DNA of 64,000 bases. Source: Paraburkholderia sediminicola. GTDB lineage: Bacteria > Pseudomonadota > Gammaproteobacteria > Burkholderiales > Burkholderiaceae. The position numbers were made by a program, and so were the translations under genes. Shown here in pieces: positions 36,144-44,361 of the stretch. Position 1 is the stretch's first letter, and each line of letters starts with the position of its first letter. Under the pieces are notes generated by a model. It did no database searches. It had not been told where the DNA came from and worked only from the letters and a program-made list of their open reading frames with translations. The DNA lies in the NCBI RefSeq assembly GCF_902859805.1, contig NZ_CADIKC010000005.1, positions 62,001 through 126,000 of the forward strand, given 5' to 3'.

Positions 36144-37064
36144 TCAAGCCTGGCGGGCGACGATGCGCTCGCCATCGATCTCCAATGGCCCGTTTTTGGC
36201 CGCCAGCTCCTCGACGATCGCGTGCACCAATGTGGACCATTCGCCGCGCGGCTTGAGCATGGTCGCGGCGGCGCGCATCGCGGCGGCATCGTCGAGCATC
36301 CGTAGCAAAGTGTCGAAGCTCATCGCGCGGACTTCGAGCAGCTTGAACACGATCAGCACCTTCAACGCATTCTTCGCATTACGTGCCGGATCGGCCCGTA
36401 GCCACGCGACGCGTGAAAACGCCCGTTCCAGCGCCTGCTCGACGTTCGTGAAGGGCGCACCATGGCCAGGAATCACGAGCCGCACGTCGAGCTTCGCGAC
36501 GGCTTCGAGCACAGCCTGTTCTTCGGCGAAACCGCTTTCACCTTCCAGTTCCGGAAAGATCACGCCAAAGCCGTTTTCCCACAACGCGTCCGCGCTGATC
36601 AGGAGGCGCTCGTCCGCGCAATACAGCATCAACGAATGTGGATCGTGGCCAGGTGCGCCGAGCACTTGCCAATCGAGCGCGCCGAGCCGCAGTTGCGCGC
36701 CGGGTGCGATCGTCTCCGTGAAGGTGAAGCGCTCGCAGGTCTGGCCGGTAGCGCGAAACGTCAGACGGGTTTCGTCCCAATCGCGCACCGCGTCCGCTTC
36801 GGATGCGGGAATCGCGGTGCGGCAAGGCCATGTCGACTGCAATAGCGCGTTGCCGCCGCAGTGATCCGAATGCAGATGAGTGTTGACGATCAGATCGAGC
36901 GGCCGCGCGCCGAGCGTTTGCCGTACGAGCGCGACGGTTTGCGGCGCGTGCGTCGCGTAGCCGGTGTCGACAAGAGCGGCACACGTCTCATCGACCAGCA
37001 GCACATTGTTCGAGGAAAGCCAACCGCGTTCGAACACCCGGACCGATACGGGTAGGTTGATCAT
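36144..37064 (-). CDS. MBL-fold metallo-hydrolase
   Basis: This is a 306-residue metallo-beta-lactamase-fold hydrolase with the zinc motif THLHSDHCGG, then GAPGHDPHS, ISADALW and VIPGHGAPF. It lacks a signal peptide, so it acts in the cytoplasm. Its ATG overlaps the stop of the MaoC gene (ATGA). It is the last gene of the HMG-CoA lyase operon, so a thioesterase or glyoxalase-II-like role on an acyl intermediate is possible but unproven. Confidence 0.88.
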   Translation of the reverse strand: MINLPVSVRVFERGWLSSNNVLLVDETCAALVDTGYATHAPQTVALVRQTLGARPLDLIVNTHLHSDHCGGNALLQSTWPCRTAIPASEADAVRDWDETRLTFRATGQTCERFTFTETIAPGAQLRLGALDWQVLGAPGHDPHSLMLYCADERLLISADALWENGFGVIFPELEGESGFAEEQAVLEAVAKLDVRLVIPGHGAPFTNVEQALERAFSRVAWLRADPARNAKNALKVLIVFKLLEVRAMSFDTLLRMLDDAAAMRAAATMLKPRGEWSTLVHAIVEELAAKNGPLEIDGERIVARQA

Positions 37065-37546
37065 GGTGCGCCTGTGTCCGGGTTTGTGCTGGCGTGAGCA
37101 TTCGCCGATGCTTCGGGTTTCGGCATCACCAGGATTGTCGACGTGCCGATCAACATGGTGTCGCCGCGCTGATTCACCACGCTTCCTTCGAGATGTGTCA
37201 GATCGCCGTTCAGACTCGGCTTCCAGTACGCGTCGCGCACGCGCCACGTGATCGTCAACGTGTCGTGCGCGTGGACGGCTTTCTTCAGCTTGATATCGAA
37301 CTCGAGGCCGAGCGGCTGCGCGTACTTCGAAAAATGGGTCGCCAGCAGTGCCATGAAATGCGCTGTGGGTTGCGTGCCGGACGCGATCAATCCGCCGAAA
37401 CGGCTTTGCGCGGCGTAGTCGTCGTCGTGATGCAAGGGATTGAAATCGTTGACGAGCGTGGCGAACGACTTCACCGATTCCGCCGATAGCTCGAGCGTCG
37501 AGCTGAACGTCTCGCCGATCGTTACGATGCGCGGCGCGGCGTTCAC
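37061..37546 (-). CDS. MaoC/hot-dog family dehydratase
   Basis: This 161-residue hot-dog protein resembles (R)-specific enoyl-CoA hydratases. The active-site pattern NDFNPLHHDDDYA carries the Asp and His of the hydratase motif, and FGGLIASG follows. The start is GTG at 37546, overlapping the DUF1289 stop codon (GTGA) and preceded by AAAGGTG. A longer reading frame exists but overlaps the upstream gene heavily. Overlaps on both sides imply translational coupling within an acyl-CoA catabolism operon. Confidence 0.85.
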   Translation of the reverse strand: MNAAPRIVTIGETFSSTLELSAESVKSFATLVNDFNPLHHDDDYAAQSRFGGLIASGTQPTAHFMALLATHFSKYAQPLGLEFDIKLKKAVHAHDTLTITWRVRDAYWKPSLNGDLTHLEGSVVNQRGDTMLIGTSTILVMPKPEASANAHASTNPDTGAP

Positions 37547-37770
37547 CGCTGCACCTTTGCCTGCCTGGCCATGAACTCCGCGTGGCGTTCCTCGATCGCG
37601 TCCCAGACGGCGCGCTTCGCGTCGTCGTCGAACGACGACCAGCTGGCGATCTCGTCGATCGTGCGCAAGCAGCCTTCGCACCAGCCGGTCGAGGCGTCCA
37701 TCCTGCACACGCTGATGCACGGTGACGGCACGGCAGCCTCGTCGTCTTCGTTATCGATGCCCGCTGTCAT
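37543..37770 (-). CDS. DUF1289 family small cysteine protein
   Basis: 75 residues with four conserved cysteines in CISVCRMDASTGWCEGCLRT, a likely metal-binding knuckle typical of DUF1289 proteins. A helical tail (WDAIEERHAEFMAR) follows. It starts 4 nt after the stop of the YbaK-like gene and overlaps the MaoC start. The function of the family is not known to me. Confidence 0.88.
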   Translation of the reverse strand: MTAGIDNEDDEAAVPSPCISVCRMDASTGWCEGCLRTIDEIASWSSFDDDAKRAVWDAIEERHAEFMARQAKVQR

Positions 37771-37774
37771 CGCT

Positions 37775-38296
37775 TCACGCTGTCTCGCGCAGCGCCACGT
37801 CGAGTGCCGGTGCGCCCGTCAGTGCAATCAGTTCCTGCGCCGTCAGATTGAACACCGCATGCGGATGACCCGCGGCAGCCCACAGGCTGTCGAGTTCCAG
37901 CAGATCGGCGTCGATCAGCGTGACGGGCGCCGTGGCGTGGCCGATCGGGCAAACGCCGCCGATCGCATAACCCGTTTTCTCGCGGACGAATTTCGCATCC
38001 GCACGGCCGATCTCACCGACTTGCGCCGCAACCTTCTTTTCGTCGACGCGATTCGCGCCGCTCGCGACCACCAGCACCGGCGCGTCGTCTTCGCGGCGGC
38101 GAAACAGGATCGACTTGGCGATCTGCGCAACGGAGCAGCCAAGGCCGGCCGCGGCTTCGGCGGAAGTCTTGCCGGTTTCCGGCAGCATCACGATCCGTCC
38201 AGCGTGGCCGCGTTCGCGCAACAACAGCGCGACGCGGCGTGCGGAGTCAGGCAATGCGTTGAGATCGTCGGCGTCGAGGGAGGCGTGATCCGTCAT
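37775..38296 (-). CDS. ybaK: YbaK/EbsC family aminoacyl-tRNA deacylase-like protein
   Basis: 173 residues. The core matches the editing domain family that clears mischarged tRNA (Cys-tRNA(Pro)-type): AQIAKSILFRR with the conserved lysine, VLVVASGANRVDEKKVA, and TGYAIGGVCPIGH. No synthetase domain is attached, so it is a free-standing trans-editing factor. It is the second gene of the HMG-CoA lyase operon, 42 nt downstream of it. Its tRNA specificity is not determined. Confidence 0.87.
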   Translation of the reverse strand: MTDHASLDADDLNALPDSARRVALLLRERGHAGRIVMLPETGKTSAEAAAGLGCSVAQIAKSILFRRREDDAPVLVVASGANRVDEKKVAAQVGEIGRADAKFVREKTGYAIGGVCPIGHATAPVTLIDADLLELDSLWAAAGHPHAVFNLTAQELIALTGAPALDVALRETA

Positions 38297-38338
38297 CGGT
38301 TCAGGTCCTGAATGATTTGGCTAAATGTGTGGCCTGCG

Positions 38339-39265
38339 TCAAACGCAGTTGGCCTGTTCGCTACGGGCTTTGGCAAGCAAGGCCTTGCCGGCGCGCGAGA
38401 CATTGGGCCGGCCGATCGACGTCGAAATGAAATCACCGATCGCGACGACTTGCGCGAGGTCGACGCCGGTCTCGATGCCGAGGCCGTTCATCAGATACAG
38501 CACGTCTTCGGTCGCGACGTTGCCGGTTGCGCCCTTCGCATACGGGCAGCCACCGAGCCCCGCCACCGACGCGTGATAGATCTCGATGCCTTCCTGCAAG
38601 GCCGCGTAGATGTTTGCGAGCGCCTGACCGTAGGTGTCGTGGAAGTGCCCCGACAGGCGTTCGCGCGGAAACGCCTTAGTGACGGCCTCGAACACTTCGC
38701 GCGTGCGCTTCGGCGTACCGACGCCGATCGTGTCCGCGATATCGATCTCGTCGCAACCGAGCGCCGCGAAACGCTCGACCACATCGACCACCGACGCGAC
38801 CGGCACTTCGCCTTGATACGGACAGCCGAGCGCGCACGACACGCTGCCGCGAATCCGCAGACCATTTTCCTTCGCCGCCTGCGCGACCGGCGCGAATCGA
38901 TCGATGCTTTCCGCGATGCTGCAATTGATGTTCTTCTGCGAGAACGCTTCGCTGGCGGCGCCGAAGATCACGATCTCGTCCGCCCGCGCAGCGAGTGCGC
39001 CTTCGAAACCGCGCAGATTCGGCGTCAGCACCGAGTAGATCGCCCCGGCGCGGCGCTCGATGCCGGCCATCACGTCGGCGCCGTCGGCCATCTGCGGCAC
39101 CCATTTCGGCGAGACGAACGAGGCGGCTTCGACGTTACGAAAGCCGGCCGCCGACAAGCGGTTGATCAACTCGATCTTGATCGCGGTGGGGACGAATTCT
39201 TTTTCGTTCTGCAGTCCGTCACGCGGACCGACTTCGACGATTTTGACGCGTTGAGGCAAAGCCAT
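38339..39265 (-). CDS. mvaB: Hydroxymethylglutaryl-CoA lyase
   Basis: This is a cytoplasmic TIM-barrel lyase of 308 residues. It splits HMG-CoA into acetoacetate and acetyl-CoA, the last step of leucine degradation. It has the metal/catalytic motif VGPRDGLQNE near the N-terminus and the active-site loop GLGGCPYAKGATGNV. It leads a five-gene operon (YbaK-like, DUF1289, MaoC, MBL). AGGAG precedes the ATG. Two tandem copies of the hairpin leader element lie directly upstream, one abutting the Shine-Dalgarno. Leucine-pathway partners such as methylcrotonyl-CoA carboxylase are not in this window. Confidence 0.95.
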   Translation of the reverse strand: MALPQRVKIVEVGPRDGLQNEKEFVPTAIKIELINRLSAAGFRNVEAASFVSPKWVPQMADGADVMAGIERRAGAIYSVLTPNLRGFEGALAARADEIVIFGAASEAFSQKNINCSIAESIDRFAPVAQAAKENGLRIRGSVSCALGCPYQGEVPVASVVDVVERFAALGCDEIDIADTIGVGTPKRTREVFEAVTKAFPRERLSGHFHDTYGQALANIYAALQEGIEIYHASVAGLGGCPYAKGATGNVATEDVLYLMNGLGIETGVDLAQVVAIGDFISTSIGRPNVSRAGKALLAKARSEQANCV

Positions 39266-39279
39266 GATGTGTCTCCTGT

Positions 39280-39324
39280 GTCGACCGGAGTTTGCGCTTT
39301 AGCGCTTACTCCGGTCCCATGCAA
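39280..39324 (-). promoter_or_regulatory. Hairpin leader element, proximal copy (HMG-CoA lyase)
   Basis: On the minus strand GACCGGAGT and ACTCCGGTC pair (hairpin 39283-39316). Inside are a symmetrical AA/AA internal loop, a GCGC/GCGC stem and a TAAA loop. ACAGGAGACACATC and the ATG follow. It is nearly identical in sequence and layout to the element before the indolepyruvate oxidoreductase. Confidence 0.65.
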
Positions 39325-39328
39325 AGCG

Positions 39329-39373
39329 GTCGACCGGAGTTTGCGCTTTAGCGCTTACTTCGGTCCCATGCAA
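39329..39373 (-). promoter_or_regulatory. Hairpin leader element, distal tandem copy
   Basis: Same 45-nt element 49 nt further upstream, identical to the proximal copy except for one base (an A-C mismatch in the outer stem, hairpin 39332-39365). It has no Shine-Dalgarno of its own. It is a recent tandem duplication. Confidence 0.65.
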
Positions 39374-39456
39374 CGAGCCCGCGCGTGGCGGCGCTCCTTC
39401 AGATGAATTCGGTGGTGCTCAAATCCGTGCCCGACATTTTTGCTCGGTATCCGCAC

Positions 39457-40398
39457 TCAGTATCCCCGCTCTATATCGACCACACCGCTCACCGTTTCGC
39501 CGCGCATCAGCGCCGTCATCTTCCGCGCGACCTGCGCGACGCTTTCTTCGCGCAAGGTGAGCGCGGAAATATGCGGCGTAATCGTAATACGCGACTCCTG
39601 CCAGAACGGATGATCGGGCGGCAACGGCTCTTCGCGGAATACGTCCAGCGTCGCGGCGGCGATCTGGCCGCTTGCCAACGCTTCGAGCAGATCCTGTTCG
39701 ACCAGATGGCCACCGCGTGCGACGTTGATCAGATAGGCACCTTTCGCGAGCTTCGAGAAGGTGCGCGTGTTCAGCACGTCGCCCGTATCCGGCGTATGCG
39801 GCAGCAGATTGGCGAGCACTTTCACGCCATCGAGAAACGCGTCGAACTGTGCTTCGCCGGCAAAGGTCGTGATGCCGTCGATTTGCCGCGCACTGCGGCT
39901 ATACCCGCGCACCGGCATGCCGAACGCCGCGACTGCCTGCGCGACATGCGTACCGAGGACGCCGAGGCCGAGCACGCCAACCGTGAAGGTCTCGCGCGGA
40001 TGCGGATCGAGCACTTCCCAGCGGCGTTCGCTTTGCAGCGTCTGGTATTCGTCGAAACGGCGCAGGTAGCGCAGCACCGCATGCGTCACATATTCGGCCA
40101 TCTGCAGGGCCATACCGGTATCTTCGAGCCGGATCAACTGGGCGCTGCGCGGCAACGTACCGGGCTGCTCGTGTTCGAGTCCGAGAATCGCATCGACGCC
40201 CGCGCCGAGATTGAAGATCGCGCGCAGATCTTCGCGGCCGGCCAGCATCTCACGCGGCGGGCGCCACACGACCGCGAAATCGGCGGGTTCGGTGTCGCCC
40301 GGTTGCCATTCCCGCAAATCGGCTTCCGGCAGCGCACGGGCGAAGTCGTGAAGCCACGCGGCGGCGTCGGAATGCGGCATGTAGAAGAGGATTTTCAT
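39457..40398 (-). CDS. ghrA: Glyoxylate/hydroxypyruvate reductase A
   Basis: This is a cytoplasmic NAD(P)H-dependent 2-hydroxyacid dehydrogenase of 313 residues that reduces glyoxylate and hydroxypyruvate. The N-terminal FYMPHSDAAAWLHDFARALP is GhrA-like. The Rossmann motif GLGVLGTHVAQ, NVARGGHLVEQDLL (catalytic Arg), the Glu in FREEPLP and the TPHISA histidine are all present. It appears to be a single-gene unit, 191 nt from the HMG-CoA lyase start and on the same strand. The Shine-Dalgarno is weak. Confidence 0.92.
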   Translation of the reverse strand: MKILFYMPHSDAAAWLHDFARALPEADLREWQPGDTEPADFAVVWRPPREMLAGREDLRAIFNLGAGVDAILGLEHEQPGTLPRSAQLIRLEDTGMALQMAEYVTHAVLRYLRRFDEYQTLQSERRWEVLDPHPRETFTVGVLGLGVLGTHVAQAVAAFGMPVRGYSRSARQIDGITTFAGEAQFDAFLDGVKVLANLLPHTPDTGDVLNTRTFSKLAKGAYLINVARGGHLVEQDLLEALASGQIAAATLDVFREEPLPPDHPFWQESRITITPHISALTLREESVAQVARKMTALMRGETVSGVVDIERGY

Positions 40399-40689
40399 AC
40401 GGTCCGGAAGGCGCGTGCGTTGTCGAGTCGGATGACGGGAGAGGCCCGGTAGAACGGCTGCAACGCCCGCCGCGCTTCAGACGACGCTTGCGGCATGGGC
40501 CTCCTCCTTTTACGGATAGGCTTCATTCTACTTTTTCGCCGCCATTCGCGCGCGTTTGCGCACGGGCGTGCGATTTCCCCTGCGACATGGCCGCGCGTTT
40601 GCCCCATAAACAAAGCACAAAAACTTGGTTCGCCCTTGCGACGCCCGGCAGGACAATCATTTCCCGGATTCCGGCAGCGAGGGACAGAC

Positions 40690-41292
40690 ATGCTTTCATG
40701 CACCAAATCGACATGGCCGCCGCGGCTCGTCACCGTTCCCGGCCTGCACGGCAGCGAGGGCGCGCACTGGCAAACATGGCTCGAACGGCAATTCGCGCGT
40801 TCGCTGCGCGTCGAACAGGCCGATTGGGACGCCCCCGACGTCGCCATCTGGGCGAAGTCGCTGCGCGATCTGCTCGCCCGCGAACGCGGGCCGTTCGTGC
40901 TGGCCGCTCACAGCTTCGGTTGCCTCGCGACTGCGCACGCGTTGCAGCAGGCGTCGTATGCGAACGATGTGGTCGGCGTGCTGTTCGTCGCGCCTGCTAG
41001 CCCGGAGAAGTTCGCCTTCGCCGGACCGTTCGACGCGCGGCGTCTCGGCGTGCCGTCGATTCTGATCGGCAGCGAAACCGATCCGTGGATGCCGCTTGCC
41101 GGTTCGCGCGATCTCGCGCAGCGTTTCGGCAGCGCATTCGTCAATCTCGGCGACGCAGGGCATATCAACACGGCGGCGGGATTCGGCCCGTGGCCGCGTG
41201 CCAAGTATTTCGTCGATACGCTGGTGCATTGCGCGGCGCCGCTGCGTTTTCGCGAGGAGTCGTTCGAAGTCGCGCAGCACGCGTTTGTTTGA
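40690..41292 (+). CDS. RBBP9/YdeN family alpha/beta hydrolase
   Basis: This is a 200-residue serine hydrolase of the small RBBP9/YdeN family. It has VPGLHGSEGAHWQTWLE at the N-terminus, the nucleophile serine in LAAHSFGCLAT, ETDPWMPL for the acid region and the histidine in LGDAGHINTAAGFGPWP. GAGGGAC precedes the ATG at 40690; an earlier in-frame start has no support. It is divergent from ghrA and lies just upstream of the sulfate-binding protein gene. Substrate unknown. Confidence 0.87.
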   Translation: MLSCTKSTWPPRLVTVPGLHGSEGAHWQTWLERQFARSLRVEQADWDAPDVAIWAKSLRDLLARERGPFVLAAHSFGCLATAHALQQASYANDVVGVLFVAPASPEKFAFAGPFDARRLGVPSILIGSETDPWMPLAGSRDLAQRFGSAFVNLGDAGHINTAAGFGPWPRAKYFVDTLVHCAAPLRFREESFEVAQHAFV

Positions 41293-41386
41293 GCATAAGT
41301 GAACCAGTAAGCGATCCGTTAGAATCCCGCTTCACGCTGCACGCTTGTGCGGCCACCGGTTTTCATCATCGATAGGCGGGGACAAG

Positions 41387-42412
41387 ATGGCAGGCAAGAC
41401 GGGGACATCGCGCTGGTTCGCAGCCGGCATGACGGCAATCACGCTCGCGCTCGGCGGCATCTCGACGGCGCACGCAGATACGTCGCTGCTCAACGTGTCG
41501 TACGACGTGACGCGCGAGTTGTACAAGGACATCAACGCCGGCTTCATCACGGCATACAAAGAGAAGAGTGGCGAAACCGTGTCGATTCGCCAGTCGCATG
41601 GCGCATCGAGCGCACAAGCGCTTTCCGTGCTGCAAGGATTGCAGGCTGACGTCGTGACGATGAACCAGCCGAACGACATCGACCTGCTCGCCGAAAAGGG
41701 CCAACTGGTGCCCGCCAACTGGCGCGCGCGTCTGCCGGACGACAGCGCTCCGTACACCACGACGATGGTGTTCCTCGTGCGCAAGGGCAACCCGAAGCAC
41801 ATCAAGGACTGGGACGACCTCGCCAAACCCGGCGTGCAAGTGGTGATCGCGAATCCGAAGACCTCGGGTAACGGCCGCTACGCGTATCTGGCCGCATGGG
41901 GTTATCGCAAGCAGCACGGCGGCACCGATGCGCAGGCGATTGATTTCGAAAAGGCGATCTTCAAGAACGTGCCGATTCTCGACACGGGCGGCCGCGGCGC
42001 GACGACGACCTTCACGCAACGCGGTATCGGCGACGTGCTGGTGACGTTCGAAAACGAAGTGTCGTTGATCGACACGGGTGTGGGCGCGGGCAATTTCGAA
42101 GCGGTGTATCCGTCGGTGAGCCTGCTAGCTGCGCCGCCGGTGTCGATCGTCGACAAGGTGGTCGACAAGCGCGGTACGCGCAAGGAAGCGCAAGCGTACC
42201 TCGACTATCTGTGGTCGCCGGCTGCGCAGGAAATCATTGCGCAACACCACCTGCGCCCGCGTGACAAGAACGTGCTCGCGAAGCATGCAGGCGAGTTCAA
42301 ACCGATCAAGACCTTCACGGTCGAAGAGATGTTCGGTAGCTGGCAGAAAGCGCAGCAAACGCATTTCTCCGATGGCGGGACGTTCGATCAGATCATCGTC
42401 GACAAGAAGTAA
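41387..42412 (+). CDS. sbp: Periplasmic sulfate/thiosulfate-binding protein
   Basis: This is a 341-residue ABC-type binding protein with a signal peptide (cleavage near AHA before DTSLLNVSYDVTRELY). SHGASSAQALSVLQGLQADVVTMNQPNDID, NPKTSGNGRYAYL and TTFTQRGIGDVLVTFENE are the sulfate-binding signatures. The usual cysT-cysW-cysA genes are absent: a strong terminator follows and the next gene is bioB on the other strand. The binding protein is therefore unlinked from its transporter within this window. Confidence 0.93.
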   Translation: MAGKTGTSRWFAAGMTAITLALGGISTAHADTSLLNVSYDVTRELYKDINAGFITAYKEKSGETVSIRQSHGASSAQALSVLQGLQADVVTMNQPNDIDLLAEKGQLVPANWRARLPDDSAPYTTTMVFLVRKGNPKHIKDWDDLAKPGVQVVIANPKTSGNGRYAYLAAWGYRKQHGGTDAQAIDFEKAIFKNVPILDTGGRGATTTFTQRGIGDVLVTFENEVSLIDTGVGAGNFEAVYPSVSLLAAPPVSIVDKVVDKRGTRKEAQAYLDYLWSPAAQEIIAQHHLRPRDKNVLAKHAGEFKPIKTFTVEEMFGSWQKAQQTHFSDGGTFDQIIVDKK

Positions 42413-42430
42413 ATCTTTGCCTGAAAGTAG

Positions 42431-42463
42431 AAAGGCCACCTCGGAAACGAGGTGGCCTTTTTT
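42431..42463. terminator. Bidirectional intrinsic terminator
   Basis: A 13-bp perfect stem (AAAGGCCACCTCG / CGAGGTGGCCTTT) with a GAAA tetraloop and following TTT, between convergent sbp and bioB. Confidence 0.92.
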
Positions 42464-42503
42464 ATTGCGTGCGATTTATCGCATGCGCTTCGTACGCCGA
42501 GAT

Positions 42504-43595
42504 TTAGTTCGGCGCAGCGTGCGCGTTTTGATCATGCGCACAGCCATGCTCGCAACCGCTCTGATCCAACGGCATCTGCTGTGCCGCTTCCGCGCGAATG
42601 CCGAGGCGTTCGAGCAGCTTGCGGTCCGCTTCGGCTTGCGGGTTGCTGGTGGTCAGCAACTGGTCGCCGTAGAAAATCGAGTTCGCACCGGCGAGGAAGC
42701 ACAGCGCCTGCAACGCTTCGTCCATCTGCTCGCGGCCCGCCGACAGACGCACCATCGCGCGCGGCATCGTGATACGCGCAACAGCGATCGTGCGAACGAA
42801 CTCGAACGGATCGATCGCTTCGGTGCCGGTCAGCGGCGTGCCTTCCACTTGCACCAGGTTGTTGATAGGCACCGATTCCGGATACGGCTCCATGTTCGCG
42901 AGTTGCGCGATCAGGCCGGCGCGCTCACGGCGCGATTCCCCCAAACCGACAATCCCGCCGCAGCATACGTTGATGCCCGCATCGCGCACGCGTTCCAGCG
43001 TGTCGAGACGGTCCTGATACGTGCGCGTCGAAATGATCTGACCGTAGAACTCCGGCGATGTATCGAGGTTGTGGTTGTAGTAATCGAGACCCGCTTCGCG
43101 CAGCCCTTGCGCCTGATGCGTTTCCAGCATGCCCAGCGTCACGCAGGTTTCGAGGCCCATCGCCTTCACGCCGCGGATCATGTCCTTGATCGGCTCGAGG
43201 TGGCGGTCCTTCGGATTACGCCACGCCGCGCCCATACAGAAGCGCGTCGCGCCGTTTTCCTTGGCGACCTTGGCGGCGGCCAATACTTCATCGACCGGCA
43301 TCAGCTTGTCGGCTTGCAGCCCCGTGTCGTGATGTACCGACTGCGGACAGTACGCGCAATCTTCTTCGCAACCGCCGGTCTTGATCGACAGCAGCGTCGA
43401 CAGTTGCACGGTGTTGGCGTCGAAGTGTTCGCGATGGGTTTGCTGCGCGCGGAACATCAGGTCGTTGAACGGCAGTTCGTACAACGCGACGATGTCGGCG
43501 ACGCGCCACTTGGCCATCGGCTTGGCGCCTGCTGCAGCGTTGTTGTGGGCGGCGGCCGCGTCGGCTGGCGTCGGAGCGATGTTCAGTTGCGTCAT
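42504..43595 (-). CDS. bioB: Biotin synthase
   Basis: This is a radical-SAM enzyme of 363 residues that inserts sulfur into dethiobiotin in the last step of biotin synthesis. The [4Fe-4S] motif is GGCEEDCAYCPQS (C-x3-C-x2-C), and later motifs FCMGAAWRNPKDR and YYNHNLDTSPEFY are typical. The ATG at 43595 is preceded by GAGGATT; an ATG 15 nt earlier has no ribosome site. The C-terminal tail is Cys/His-rich. It is the last gene of the bioA-F-D-B operon, 34 nt after bioD. Confidence 0.97.
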   Translation of the reverse strand: MTQLNIAPTPADAAAAHNNAAAGAKPMAKWRVADIVALYELPFNDLMFRAQQTHREHFDANTVQLSTLLSIKTGGCEEDCAYCPQSVHHDTGLQADKLMPVDEVLAAAKVAKENGATRFCMGAAWRNPKDRHLEPIKDMIRGVKAMGLETCVTLGMLETHQAQGLREAGLDYYNHNLDTSPEFYGQIISTRTYQDRLDTLERVRDAGINVCCGGIVGLGESRRERAGLIAQLANMEPYPESVPINNLVQVEGTPLTGTEAIDPFEFVRTIAVARITMPRAMVRLSAGREQMDEALQALCFLAGANSIFYGDQLLTTSNPQAEADRKLLERLGIRAEAAQQMPLDQSGCEHGCAHDQNAHAAPN

Positions 43596-43629
43596 GTCGT
43601 CAATCCTCATGGATGGATGTAATGGGTTT

Positions 43630-44361
43630 TCAGCGCTGCGCGTGGCGCAGCGTCTGCAGGAGTCGGTTGATGTCGAGTTGATCCGCCGCGAGCTCAGGCG
43701 AAGCCGGGCTCAAATGCGGCACGATGCCGAGCAAGGGGGCGTCGTATTCACGCGCAAGATGCTCGCGAATCGAAGCGATGTTTTCGTCAGGGAACGTCAT
43801 GTCCGGATCGATGCGATTCGCCACCCAGCCGGCGAGCGTGAGGCCACGTGCGGCGATCGCTTCGGCGGTGAGCAGTGCATGGCTGATGCAGCCGAGGCGC
43901 ATGCCGACCACGAGCACAACCGGCAGCTTCAGCGCGACGGCGAGGTCGGCAGTGTCTTGCGTTGCGGTCAGCGGCACGCGAAAGCCACCGACGCCTTCCA
44001 CCACAACGATCTCGGCTTGCTTCAAAGCCTGCGCATGGCAATCGACGATGTGATCGATATCGAACGTAACATTTTCCAGCGCGGCGGCGATGTGTGGCGC
44101 GGCCGGTTCCTTCAGCAGATACGGCGTGCGAATCTTCGGCGGCAGCAGAACGCTCGACGCGGCGTCGAGTTGATCCGCGTCTTCGTTATGCAGCACGCCG
44201 TCCACTTCGAACGCGCCTGCGGCGATCGGCTTCATGGCGGCGGCTTGCCGGCCTTCGCGAACGAAACCGCGCAGCAACGCAGCGGAAACGAAGGTCTTGC
44301 CGATTTCCGTATCGGTGCCGGTGACGAACAGGGACAGCGCGCTTTGACTCGAGCTACTCAT
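43630..44361 (-). CDS. bioD: Dethiobiotin synthetase
   Basis: This 243-residue ATP-dependent enzyme closes the ureido ring of dethiobiotin from 7,8-diaminopelargonate and CO2. The P-loop-like FVTGTDTEIGKTFVSAALL lies at residues 12-30, the MKPIAAG segment follows, and VVEGVGGFRVPL carries the conserved Glu. Its ATG overlaps the bioF stop by 4 nt (ATGA), so translation is coupled. Confidence 0.95.
   Translation of the reverse strand: MSSSSQSALSLFVTGTDTEIGKTFVSAALLRGFVREGRQAAAMKPIAAGAFEVDGVLHNEDADQLDAASSVLLPPKIRTPYLLKEPAAPHIAAALENVTFDIDHIVDCHAQALKQAEIVVVEGVGGFRVPLTATQDTADLAVALKLPVVLVVGMRLGCISHALLTAEAIAARGLTLAGWVANRIDPDMTFPDENIASIREHLAREYDAPLLGIVPHLSPASPELAADQLDINRLLQTLRHAQR

Noticed and set aside
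39280..39373. Tandem 45-nt repeats with a short spacer, considered as a CRISPR fragment
   Set aside because: Only two copies, a 4-nt spacer, and the same element occurs singly before another gene. It fits a leader hairpin, not a CRISPR array.
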